From: Amycolatopsis regifaucium
Lineage (GTDB): Bacteria; Actinomycetota; Actinomycetes; Mycobacteriales; Pseudonocardiaceae
Assembly: GCF_001613935.1 (NCBI RefSeq)
Contig: NZ_LQCI01000034.1
Location: 228,521 to 292,520 of the forward strand
DNA: 64,000 nucleotides
Direction: 5' to 3'
Shown: positions 56,847-64,000 of the stretch, one piece after another
Layout of the letters: each line of letters opens with the position of its first letter
Numbering within the stretch: position 1 is the first letter of the stretch
Notes under the pieces: generated by a model
What the model was told of the DNA's origin: nothing
Databases searched by the model: none
The model's input: the letters and a program-made list of their open reading frames with translations, nothing else
Translations under genes and position numbers: made by a program

Positions 56847-58229
56847 TCATCCGGCGGTGGCCTGGGTCATCCCCGCCGGCCACCGGCCGGTCAGCCGCAC
56901 CCCGAGCAGGGCGAGCCCGGTCAGCAGCACCGCGAGTACCAAGATCGCCACCGACGGCTCCTTCGCCGAGGCGATCGAAGCGAGCAGGACACCACCCAAA
57001 CCAATGGTCAGCGCAGAGCCGACCCAGTCCCCGAGCTGCAGCGCCGAAGTGTTGAACCCGCGTTCGGCCTCGGGCGAGTAGCGCAGGAGCAGTACCGAGA
57101 TCGCGGGCATCGCGATGCCCATCCCGGCGCCGCCGACCGCCGAAGCCACGAACGCCATCCAGCCGGGGAACGAGGGCAGCGGAACGAAGGCGAAGATCGC
57201 CAGACCGGTCGCCACCAGCGCGAATCCGGTCCGAAGGGACGCTTCACGGGACCAGTCGAGGAACCGGCCCTGCAGCATCGACCCCGCCGACCAGCCCAGC
57301 GCGGTCACCGTCAGCGGCAGACCGGCCAGCGCGGGGCCGTAGCCGTGGACTTCGCTCATCGTGAGCGGCAGGTAGGCCTCCATCCCCGCGTACGCGCCCG
57401 CGATCAGCCCGCGGGAGGCGATCACTGTCGGCAACCCCGGCCGCGACGTCAGCGTGCCCGCGGGGAGGAGTTTGCGGAGCGCGTACGCCAGCGCGAGCAG
57501 TCCGGCGGCGCCATACGCGAGGGCCGGCAGCGACGGATGCTGGGCCGCCCAGGTGAGCGCGGCGACGCCGAGGGCGGCGACCACCGCGGGCACGACACCG
57601 GCGTGGCTCGCGGACGTGCCGGGCACGTGCCTGGGCAGCGTGCGCGTGACCACGACCAGCAGCGCGAGCCCGAGCCCGGTCAGCGGCAGCAACCCGAGGA
57701 ACACCCAGCGCCAGCCGAGGCTCACCGTCACCACCCCCGCGATCGAAGGCCCGATCACCGCGGGCAGCACCCACGCGGCGGCGTTGGCGGCGTAGATCAC
57801 CGGTCGTTCGCGGTCGCTGAAGGTGAGTGCGATCAGCAGGGACACCGAAACCAGCAGCAACCCGGAACCGAAACCCTGCAAGGCGCGGCCCAGCAGGAGC
57901 ACCGGCATGTCGTGCGCGAGTCCGGCCACCAGCAGCCCGGCGGCGAACAGGCCGGTACCGGCGAGCAGCGCGGGCGCCGGACCCTTGCGGTCACCGAGGC
58001 GTCCGGATAGGACGGTCGCGACGACACTGGAGACCAGGAACGTGGTGAAGGGCCAGGCGTACAACGCGAGGCCGTCGAGATCGGCGACCATCGTCGGCAT
58101 CGCGGTGGCGACGCCCATGCTCTCGAACGCGATGAGCGTGACCATCAGCAGCAGCCCGGTCGTGGTCACGCGGTGCTCCGGTGTCCAGAGCACACCCTTC
58201 GGCTTCGCCTTGTCCCCAGTGATCGTCAT
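56847..58229 (-). CDS. MFS transporter (DHA family-like, 460 aa)
   Basis: About 14 hydrophobic segments. The N-terminal part has LVTLIAFESMGVATAMPTMVADLDG, the loop 2-3 motif GRLGDRKGPAPAL (GxLaDrxGrkpxl), and the drug-efflux motif C-like GPSIAGVVTVSLGWRWVFLG. Function as a drug exporter is likely (DHA2 type), substrate unknown. Begins MTITGDKAKPKG. It is adjacent to and read in the same direction as the LuxR-type regulator upstream (34 nt), which may control it. Confidence 0.88.
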   Translation of the reverse strand: MTITGDKAKPKGVLWTPEHRVTTTGLLLMVTLIAFESMGVATAMPTMVADLDGLALYAWPFTTFLVSSVVATVLSGRLGDRKGPAPALLAGTGLFAAGLLVAGLAHDMPVLLLGRALQGFGSGLLLVSVSLLIALTFSDRERPVIYAANAAAWVLPAVIGPSIAGVVTVSLGWRWVFLGLLPLTGLGLALLVVVTRTLPRHVPGTSASHAGVVPAVVAALGVAALTWAAQHPSLPALAYGAAGLLALAYALRKLLPAGTLTSRPGLPTVIASRGLIAGAYAGMEAYLPLTMSEVHGYGPALAGLPLTVTALGWSAGSMLQGRFLDWSREASLRTGFALVATGLAIFAFVPLPSFPGWMAFVASAVGGAGMGIAMPAISVLLLRYSPEAERGFNTSALQLGDWVGSALTIGLGGVLLASIASAKEPSVAILVLAVLLTGLALLGVRLTGRWPAGMTQATAG

Positions 58230-58262
58230 GCCACGAGCATGCGACCTCCAGTTCGGTGGAGG

Positions 58263-59531
58263 TCAAGCGCTGACGGACTCCAGGCGCAGCTCCCGCGCCA
58301 GCATCGCGGCTTCGCCCCGCGACGTGACTTCGAGCTTCCCGAGGATCTTGCGCACGTGGAATTTCACCGTGTGCTCGGTCAGCCGCAGCTCTTCGGCGAT
58401 CTGCCGGTTCCGCTTCCCGCGCGCGATTCCGGCGAGAACTTCGAGTTCCCGCGGGTTCAGCCGGTCCAGCGGGCGCAATTCCGGCGCCTCCTGGACCCCC
58501 AGCGGCAGGACGGCGGTGATCGTGGCGCCCCAGCCGGGTACGGCGTCGACCTCCCAGCGGCCGCCGAGCGGCGTGATCCGCTCGGTGAGGCCGGTGGCCG
58601 GCGCGGCACGGGTGACGTCCTGGCCGTCGTCGCGCACGGTGACCCGGAGCACCTGTCCGTCGAGCCGCCAAGCCGCCCGCACGCGGGTGCTGCCCCGTTC
58701 CAGCGCGGTGAGCACGAGACCGCGGGTGACCGTGCGCGCGGTGTGCGCGATGTCCTGCGGGAGCGGCCGTTCGTCACCGGGTCCGGCGAGGTCGACGGTC
58801 ACGTCGCCGTGGCGTACCAAGGGATCCAGCTGCGCGGCGAGGGTGTCGAACGCCGCCGACGCCGGTTCCGCCGAGAGTTCCTGATCGCGGTCGGCGACCG
58901 CGCGCAGCTCGATCAGCGCGGCCGCGGCGAGGTCGGTCGCGGTCCGCCGGGCGGCGTCGTCGCCGAGCCGCCGGGACCGCAGCACCGAAAGCAGGGACGT
59001 CAGGGTGGCCGCGTGCGCCTGCCCCAGATCGGTGATCGCCCGCGCCCGCGCGGTCGCCGCCGCGATACTGCTCTCCAGCACCGCGGGCTCGGGGTCGGTG
59101 GCGCGCTGCGCGGCGTTCACACTGACGAGGTCCCACAGTTTGGCGACGATTTCGAGCGCGCGATCCGCGGGCGCGTCCTCGGTGGGGACGAGCGCGATCG
59201 TCGCACCCTTGCCGATCACCGGGGCCGAGGTGAGGACGACGAGTTTCCGGCGCTTCCCGCCGAGTGTCTCGTCGGTGACCACCGCCTGACCGGGGACGCC
59301 GAGCGCGGCGAGCTTCCGCAGCTCCGTGCTCGTGACCGCGCCGGTGATCGCCGGATCACCGTCGACCTTGATCGGCAGGCGGGAGCAGTCACCGGTCTCC
59401 ATGGCGGCGGCGCGGTGCGGCAGGACGGCCGCCGCCGTCGCGGAAAACCGCGGCAGGAGCTCGGGGCGCGGCGCGGCGAGCATGTACTCGACCTGGCTCA
59501 GCACGTACAGCGGATCCGACCACTCGTCCAT
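58263..59531 (-). CDS. LuxR-type regulator with degenerate HATPase-like domain (422 aa)
   Basis: The C-terminal 65 residues are a LuxR helix-turn-helix (LNPRELEVLAGIARGKRNRQIAEEL, LTEHTVKFHVRKILGKLEVTSRGEA). The preceding 250 residues look like a NarL-partner sensor kinase: a GAF-like N-terminus, a helical dimerisation region (AHAATLTSLLSVLRSRRLGDDAARR) and a HATPase-like stretch with VRDDGQDV (G1 box, last Gly replaced) and GWGATITAVLPLG (G2 box). The Asn of the N box appears to be missing (TALERGSTRVR). So kinase and response regulator output are fused in one chain, with the ATP site probably lost. The start ATG has GTGGAG 3 nt upstream. Upstream of the MFS gene and possibly its regulator. 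Confidence 0.85.
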   Translation of the reverse strand: MDEWSDPLYVLSQVEYMLAAPRPELLPRFSATAAAVLPHRAAAMETGDCSRLPIKVDGDPAITGAVTSTELRKLAALGVPGQAVVTDETLGGKRRKLVVLTSAPVIGKGATIALVPTEDAPADRALEIVAKLWDLVSVNAAQRATDPEPAVLESSIAAATARARAITDLGQAHAATLTSLLSVLRSRRLGDDAARRTATDLAAAALIELRAVADRDQELSAEPASAAFDTLAAQLDPLVRHGDVTVDLAGPGDERPLPQDIAHTARTVTRGLVLTALERGSTRVRAAWRLDGQVLRVTVRDDGQDVTRAAPATGLTERITPLGGRWEVDAVPGWGATITAVLPLGVQEAPELRPLDRLNPRELEVLAGIARGKRNRQIAEELRLTEHTVKFHVRKILGKLEVTSRGEAAMLARELRLESVSA

Positions 59532-59666
59532 GACTCCACAGTAAGCGCGTTGTCTCGCGGGCACGCTGCTCGCCCGGCTAGCGAACACTGCTCGTCCGAG
59601 CGGTTCGGCCGGGGTGCGCACGACGGTTGACTCATCGTCAGCGAAGAAAACCGATGAGGAGTGAAC

Positions 59667-60557
59667 ATGCGAGCGATCACCATCACCCAGTACGGCGAAC
59701 CGGACGTCCTGCGCGTGGCCGAGGTCCCGGTGCCGGAGCCCGGCCCGGGTCAGGTGCGGGTCGCGGTCAAGGCCGCCGGGGTCAACCCGATCGACTGGAA
59801 GATCCGGTCGGGTGCCATGGCGGAGGTCCGCGCGGTCGAGTTCCCGCACATCCTCGGTCTGGAACTGGCGGGAGTGGTGGACGCGGTGGACGAAGGCGCC
59901 GGATTCGCCGTCGGCGACGAGATCTTCGGCTGGGCCGACACCGGCGCGTACGCGGAGTACGCGCTGGCCACCAACGTCACCCGCAAACCCGCCGGACTTT
60001 CGTGGCCCGAAGCCGCCGCGCTGCCCATCGCCGGTGAGACGGCGTTGCGAGTGCTGGGCGAACTCGAGGTCAAGCCGGGCGAGACGGTCGTGATCCACGG
60101 CGCGAGCGGCCAGGTCGGCCGGTTCGCGACACAGGCCGCCGTCGCGCTGGGAGCCACCGTCATCGGACTCTCCGGCGCCCGGTCCTCGGACGAGGTCGAA
60201 GCACTGGGCGCGCTGCCGGTCGAGTACGGCGACGGCTGGGTATCGCGGGTCCGCTCGGCCGCGCCGGACGGCGTCGACGCGGTGTTCGACGCGGCGGGCT
60301 TCGGTGTCCTGAGTGACTCCGTCGAGCTGCTCGGCTCACCCGACCGGCTGATCACCATCGCCGACCCCGCGGCGTACGCGCAGGGGCTGAAGTTCTCGGC
60401 CTCTGGTTCGGAATCCCCGGCGGTGCTCGAAGATCTCGTGTCGCGTGAGCTGAAGATCAAGCTGGGGTCGAGTTACGGGTTGGCGGAGGCCGCGGAGGCG
60501 CACCGGGAGAGTGCGACGGGGCATGCGGGCGGGAAGATCACGTTGACCGTTGACTGA
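59667..60557 (+). CDS. NADP-dependent medium-chain oxidoreductase (296 aa)
   Basis: Zinc-free quinone-oxidoreductase-like MDR protein, paralogue of the one at 28.3 kb. MRAITITQYGEPDVLRVAEVPVPEPGPGQVRV, VKAAGVNPIDWKIRSG, LGLELAGVVDAVDEGAG, and TVVIHGASGQVGRFATQAAVALGATVIG (nucleotide loop GASGQVG). No zinc-binding cysteines. Divergent from the LuxR-type regulator across 136 bp. ATG with GAGGAG 5-6 nt upstream; an upstream GTG is rejected. Confidence 0.92.
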   Translation: MRAITITQYGEPDVLRVAEVPVPEPGPGQVRVAVKAAGVNPIDWKIRSGAMAEVRAVEFPHILGLELAGVVDAVDEGAGFAVGDEIFGWADTGAYAEYALATNVTRKPAGLSWPEAAALPIAGETALRVLGELEVKPGETVVIHGASGQVGRFATQAAVALGATVIGLSGARSSDEVEALGALPVEYGDGWVSRVRSAAPDGVDAVFDAAGFGVLSDSVELLGSPDRLITIADPAAYAQGLKFSASGSESPAVLEDLVSRELKIKLGSSYGLAEAAEAHRESATGHAGGKITLTVD

Positions 60558-60559
60558 GG

Positions 60560-60579
60560 TGAAGGGGCCTTTCATCGCG
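60560..60579 (+). repeat. Isolated half-arm of palindrome family B
   Basis: TGAAGGGGCCTTTCATCGCG matches the left arm of family B but no right arm follows. It is 3 nt past the stop codon and 140 bp upstream of a complete copy. The rest of the gap to that copy contains no gene that I can see. Confidence 0.7.
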
Positions 60580-60718
60580 ACGGGGCGGGCCTATCGTCTG
60601 GGCCCCCCGGCTACAACCTTGATCCTCCGTTGATCAAGGTCCCGGACGGACGTTCGCGACAATGAAGGAACCGAGACGTCGAGTGTCCCGGGTGACTGAG
60701 CTCTGACCCGGATCAACC

Positions 60719-60773
60719 TGCAATGAAGGGGCCTTTCATCGCAAATTTTGCGATGAAAGGCCCCTTCATTGCA
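60719..60773. repeat. Dispersed palindrome, family B copy 4
   Basis: 27-bp perfect arms around one central T, 10 nt before the stop codon of the convergent acyltransferase. Same orientation of the nested element as copies 2 and 3. Likely terminator. Confidence 0.85.
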
Positions 60774-60782
60774 CGTGGGGGA

Positions 60783-61697
60783 TTACTGAGAGGGGACTTT
60801 CACGACAACAGGGGCAGCGGCCGGGGCCACAGGGGCCGGAGCCGGAGCCGGAACCGGGCGGCGTCGCAACTGCGCCGGGATCTGCACCCGCCCGAGCGCC
60901 GCCTGCACGGCGGATTCCGCGAGCGCGGCCAATTCCCGCCGGTCCGCGGCGCGGCCCGGCGCGATCTCCGGGCACACGTGCACCTCCAGCACCAGACCGC
61001 GCAAAGCCGCGACCCGCCGCAGGGAAGCGATCAGCGACTCCGGTCCGATGAACGCCGGCTGCGTCGTCTCCCGGCCGTCGGCGAGCCGGAAACGCAAAGC
61101 CAGCGGACGCACCGGGACACCGCCGTCGATCGCCGCCTGGAAGGCCGCCGGGCGGAACCGGCCCGAGCCGAGACCGCACCAGGTGGTGCCCTCCGGCGTC
61201 ACGCTGACGAGTGATCCGCCGCGCATCGCGTCGGCGAGTTCGGCCATCGTCGCGGGCAGGCTCCGCAGGTTTTCGCGGTCGAGGAAGATGCTGCGGCCGC
61301 GGCGGACCAGCAGGCCCAGCACCGGCCAGGCGCCGACCTCCTTCTTCGCCAGCGCCCGCATCGGCTGGACGGCGTTGACCGCGATGATGTCCAGCCACGA
61401 GATGTGGTTGTTCACCACGAGCGCGCCACGGCCGGGCACGGCGCGGAAACGCTCGTCGCCGAGCACGCGCAGCTTCACCCCGAACGAGCGAAGGATCCCC
61501 GCGAACAGCAGGCGTACCAGGCGTTCCCGGGGCATGCCGCGCAGCACGAGCACCAGCGGCGCGGTCAGGAAGGCCGCGCCGATGACGCCGATCGCGGCGG
61601 CGAACCGCAGGACGCGCCGCGGGAACGCGACCGTCGGCGCCCCTTCGGTGAGGCATCCGTCGCCGCACGGCGACTTCGGCATCCAAGCGTGGCTCAT
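60783..61697 (-). CDS. 1-acyl-glycerol-3-phosphate acyltransferase-like protein (304 aa)
   Basis: PlsC-type acyltransferase. The HX4D motif is VNNHISWLDIIA and the acceptor-binding block is VTPEGTTWCGLGSGRFRPAAF (EGT motif). A hydrophobic segment near residues 25-55 (LRFAAAIGVIGAAFLTAPLVLVL) anchors it in the membrane. An unusual N-terminus has three Cys (CGDGC) and the C-terminus is a Pro/Ala-rich tail (PAPAPAPVAPAAAPVVV). Corresponds to Rv3026c. Its ATG overlaps the preceding gene's stop (ATGA). Confidence 0.9.
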   Translation of the reverse strand: MSHAWMPKSPCGDGCLTEGAPTVAFPRRVLRFAAAIGVIGAAFLTAPLVLVLRGMPRERLVRLLFAGILRSFGVKLRVLGDERFRAVPGRGALVVNNHISWLDIIAVNAVQPMRALAKKEVGAWPVLGLLVRRGRSIFLDRENLRSLPATMAELADAMRGGSLVSVTPEGTTWCGLGSGRFRPAAFQAAIDGGVPVRPLALRFRLADGRETTQPAFIGPESLIASLRRVAALRGLVLEVHVCPEIAPGRAADRRELAALAESAVQAALGRVQIPAQLRRRPVPAPAPAPVAPAAAPVVVKVPSQ

Positions 61698-62476
61698 CCT
61701 CGCACTCCCAGGAAGAACTTGAGGTACCGCTCGTCGACGTTGTGCAGATCCAGCAGGACGAAGAAGTCCGCGACGCCGAAATCCGCGTCGAGCGCGGGCG
61801 GGCCGTAGATTTTCGCGCCCAGTCGCGTGTATCCCTTGATGAGCGGTGGGAGGATCGCCCGCGTCGGCCGCTCGACGTCCTCGAGACGCCACGGGTTCAG
61901 CGGCGTCACCCGGAGCGACTCGTCCGCGTAGTGCTTGGTGCGCAAGACATCCCAGACGCCCGCCGCGTAGCTCCCGCCGTCGGTCAGCGGCACGGACGCG
62001 CAGCCGGCGAGGTACCGGTGGCCCGCCAGCAGCATGTACCGCCCGATCCCCGCCCAGACGAGGCTCACCACGGCACCGCTGCGATGGTCGGGGTGCACGC
62101 ACGAACGGCCCGTCTCGACCAGCGAAGGACGCAGCGCGCCGAGCGCGGTCAGATCGAATTCGCTGTCGGAGTACAGCTTTCCCGCCAGCGCGGCCCGATC
62201 GGGCGGCAGCATCCTGTACGTGCCCACGATCTCGCCGGTGTTGTCGTCCCGCACCACGAGGTGGTCGCAGAACTCGTCGAAGTAGTCGACGTCGAGGCCT
62301 GGTGTGGGCGAATTGAGCTTCGCTCCCATTTCCTCGGCGAACACCTGATGACGAAGGCGTTGCGCGGCAACGACCTCTTCGTTTCCGTTGGCGACGAGGA
62401 GTGAGTACCGCGGCGCGTCTGCCGGGAGTTCGACACCTGCCTGGTCAGTACTGACGAGGAGCTGTGACGTCGTCAT
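61694..62476 (-). CDS. GNAT-type N-acyltransferase, OlsB-like (260 aa)
   Basis: An acyltransferase of the ornithine-acyl-ACP N-acyltransferase / hemolysin-like type: YSLLVANGNEEVVAAQRLRHQVFAEEMGA is the characteristic start, followed by VVRDDNTGEIVGTYRMLPP, and RSCVHPDHRSGAVVSLVWAGIGRYM, a GNAT-like core. It makes N-acylated amino acid or lyso-lipids in known cases, and pairs with PlsC-type O-acyltransferase genes (OlsBA-type pairs). Here it forms a translationally coupled pair with the PlsC-like gene, consistent with making an ornithine-lipid-like product; this is inference. Corresponds to Rv3027c. Start ATG lies 6 nt after a TAGACC box. Confidence 0.88.
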   Translation of the reverse strand: MTTSQLLVSTDQAGVELPADAPRYSLLVANGNEEVVAAQRLRHQVFAEEMGAKLNSPTPGLDVDYFDEFCDHLVVRDDNTGEIVGTYRMLPPDRAALAGKLYSDSEFDLTALGALRPSLVETGRSCVHPDHRSGAVVSLVWAGIGRYMLLAGHRYLAGCASVPLTDGGSYAAGVWDVLRTKHYADESLRVTPLNPWRLEDVERPTRAILPPLIKGYTRLGAKIYGPPALDADFGVADFFVLLDLHNVDERYLKFFLGVRG

Positions 62477-62602
62477 AAGCAAGGTCTACCCCTCGGGGGG
62501 TACCAACGACGATGCGCCCGATGGCCGATCAGTGCACGTTCAGTTAATTGCGGGTTCTCAGGGTTCTCTCAGGCTGGTAGATCACTTCCGGGTCACGGAA
62601 AA

Positions 62603-62636
62603 GGGGCCGCCCGGGAAAGATATCCCGGACGGCCCC
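62603..62636 (-). terminator. Terminator after fixB (electron transfer flavoprotein)
   Basis: Stem of 14 positions with one mismatch (arm GGGGCCGCCCGGGA) and a 6-nt loop, 17 nt past the fixB stop codon; on the minus strand it is followed by TTTTCC. Confidence 0.85.
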
Positions 62637-62652
62637 GCTTCGAACGAAGGAC

Positions 62653-63612
62653 TCAGCCCTTGCGCTTCTGGACCTCTTCGGTCAGCTGCGGCGCGACGTT
62701 GAACAGGTCGCCCACCACACCGAAGTCGGCGATCTCGAAGATCGGCGCCTCGGCGTCCTTGTTGACCGCGATGATGGTCTTCGAAGTCTGCATACCCGCC
62801 CGGTGCTGGATCGCACCGGAGATGCCCAGCGCGATGTACAGCTGCGGCGAGACCGTCTTACCGGTCTGGCCGACCTGGAACTGCGCCGGGTAGTAGCCCG
62901 AGTCGACGGCGGCGCGGGAAGCACCGACGGCCGCGCCGAGCGAGTCGGCGAGCGCCTCGACGACGTCGAACTTGTCGGCCGAGCCGACACCGCGACCGCC
63001 GGAGACGACGACCGAGGCCTCGGTCAGCTCCGGCCGGTCGCCACCGACGATCGGCTCGACACCGGTGATCTTGGCGGACTTCGCCGGGTCGCCCGCGGGG
63101 ACCTCGACGGTCTCCTCGGCGGCGGCACCGTCGGCCGGGGACGCCTCGACCGCGCCGGGGCGGATCGAGATGACCGGGGCACCCTTGGTGGCCTTCGACT
63201 TCACGGAGAACGCGCCACCGAAGATGGACTGGTCCACGCTGCCGTCGCTGTTCACGCCGACGGCGTCGTACAGCAGACCGGAGCCGAGGCGGACCGCGAC
63301 CCGGGCGGACACCTCCTTGCCCTCGGCGCTGGCCGCGACGAGCACGGCCGCCGGGGAGGTCCGCTCCGCGAGCGCGGTGAGGACGTCCACCTTCGGGGTG
63401 ACCAGGAAGCCGGTGGCGTTGTCGCCCTCGGCGACGTACACCTTGGCGGCGCCGTGCGCGGCGAGGGCTTCCTTCGCCTTGGCGGCGGTGCCGGTCGGGC
63501 CGACGACGACCGCGGACGGCTCACCCAGCTCACGAGCGGCGGTCAGCAGCTCGAGCGTGACCTTCTTGACTTCACCGTCGACGTGGTCGACGAGGACGAG
63601 TACTTCAGCCAT
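62653..63612 (-). CDS. fixB: Electron transfer flavoprotein alpha subunit (319 aa)
   Basis: FAD-binding subunit of ETF, which passes electrons from acyl-CoA and other dehydrogenases to ETF-quinone oxidoreductase. The N-terminal half (VLVDHVDGEVKKVTLELLTAARELG) pairs with the beta subunit. The C-terminal FAD domain has VVSGGRGVGSADKFDVVEALADSLGAAVGASRAAVDSGYYPA and PQLYIALGISGAIQHRAGMQTSKTIIAVNKD, the ETF-alpha signature. Corresponds to Rv3028c. 26 nt after the beta subunit gene. Confidence 0.97.
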   Translation of the reverse strand: MAEVLVLVDHVDGEVKKVTLELLTAARELGEPSAVVVGPTGTAAKAKEALAAHGAAKVYVAEGDNATGFLVTPKVDVLTALAERTSPAAVLVAASAEGKEVSARVAVRLGSGLLYDAVGVNSDGSVDQSIFGGAFSVKSKATKGAPVISIRPGAVEASPADGAAAEETVEVPAGDPAKSAKITGVEPIVGGDRPELTEASVVVSGGRGVGSADKFDVVEALADSLGAAVGASRAAVDSGYYPAQFQVGQTGKTVSPQLYIALGISGAIQHRAGMQTSKTIIAVNKDAEAPIFEIADFGVVGDLFNVAPQLTEEVQKRKG

Positions 63613-63638
63613 TTCCCTATTCCTCCTCGAAACCTGTC

Positions 63639-64000
63639 TCAGATGAGCTTCTGCGCGACCAGGTAGGCGGCCACCTTGCTGCCGCCGTCACCCTCGTCCT
63701 CGACGCGCTCACCGGCGGTGCGCGGCGGCTTCGGGGAGGCTTCGAGCACGGACGACCAGGCGTTGCCGAGGCCGACCTCGCCCGCGTCCAGGCCGAGGTC
63801 CGCGACGGTCAGCGTCTCGACCGGCTTCTTCTTCGCGGCCATGATCCCCTTGAAGGAGGGGTAGCGCGGCTCGTTGATCTTCTCGCCGACGCTCACGATC
63901 GCGGGCAGGCTCGCTTCGAGGTGCGTGACGCCGTCCTCGGTGTAGCGGTCGGCCTTGATCGAGGTGCCGTCGACGGTCAGCTCGTTCACGTGGGTCAGCT
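63639..64000 (-). CDS. fixA: Electron transfer flavoprotein beta subunit, 5'-truncated by window edge
   Basis: C-terminal about 120 residues of the beta subunit. The frame stays open to the right edge, so the methionine near the edge is internal. TVDGTSIKADRYTEDGVTHLEASLPAIVSVGEKINEPRYPSFKGIMAAKKKPVETLTVADLG is the conserved ETF-beta C-terminus, with the PRYPSFKGIMAAKKKP motif. AMP-binding residues at the N-terminus are outside the window. Corresponds to Rv3029c. Confidence 0.95.
   Translation of the reverse strand, partial: LTHVNELTVDGTSIKADRYTEDGVTHLEASLPAIVSVGEKINEPRYPSFKGIMAAKKKPVETLTVADLGLDAGEVGLGNAWSSVLEASPKPPRTAGERVEDEGDGGSKVAAYLVAQKLI

Overview
The window is about 70% GC, densely coded and strongly biased to G/C in third codon positions, with many GTG and TTG starts, F420-type luciferase-like oxidoreductases, DUF397, DUF6292 and DUF6480 proteins, and an actinobacterial SigB-type sigma factor. 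This points to a Pseudonocardiaceae actinomycete, most likely Amycolatopsis (inference from gene content; no search was run). The right half keeps the gene order leuB, serA, ilvC-ilvN-ilvB, gatB-gatA-gatC, ACT-domain protein, ligA, MetE-like protein, mnmA, cysteine desulfurase, two acyltransferases, fixB-fixA that I know from the Mycobacterium tuberculosis Rv2995c-Rv3029c region. So this is core chromosome with small lineage-specific insertions, not a mobile island.

Layout. 1-14 kb is a stress and accessory block: a partial TspO gene, a nucleotidyltransferase, an unannotated 41-residue cysteine-containing peptide, a DUF4097 protein, an Hsp20 gene facing its probable repressor, a SigB/SigF-type sigma factor with a matching promoter on the opposite side, a STAS protein, a GAF-ANTAR protein, furA-katG, CsbD, OsmC, and a tRNA-Gln/tRNA-Glu pair. 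14-36.7 kb is dominated by branched-chain amino acid and serine synthesis (cimA, leuB, serA, ilvB-ilvN-ilvC, ilvD), interrupted by a large secreted subtilase, a TetR-controlled pair of F420-dependent oxidoreductases and an ankyrin-repeat protein. 36.7-64 kb holds housekeeping genes (gatCAB, ligA, mnmA, cysteine desulfurase, electron-transfer flavoprotein) with inserted accessory genes (DoxX, DUF72, secreted sugar-dehydrogenase-like lipoprotein, secreted hydrolase, VapBC, MBL hydrolase, MFS pump, LuxR-type regulator).

How the genes work together. CimA, LeuB, IlvBN, IlvC and IlvD cover most of the pyruvate-to-isoleucine (citramalate) route; only LeuCD and the transaminase are missing here. Both cimA and ilvB are preceded by tiny leader peptides followed by a terminator hairpin and a T run. 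The cimA leader has three consecutive isoleucine codons and the ilvB leader reads Leu-Val-Leu, so both look like ribosome-mediated attenuators. GatCAB with the nearby tRNA-Gln and tRNA-Glu fits the indirect route to Gln-tRNA. The cysteine desulfurase and MnmA together supply and use sulfur for tRNA 2-thiouridine.

Non-coding structure is the most unusual part. Long, nearly perfect palindromes (arms of about 22-28 bp) sit between genes in at least five sequence families. One family occurs four times and another three times plus a single arm. Many genes appear to have leaderless mRNAs (a TANNNT -10 box 6-8 nt before the start codon). One secreted hydrolase has a promoter whose 18-bp spacer is itself a palindromic operator. 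I found no CRISPR array, prophage, insertion sequence or biosynthetic gene cluster.
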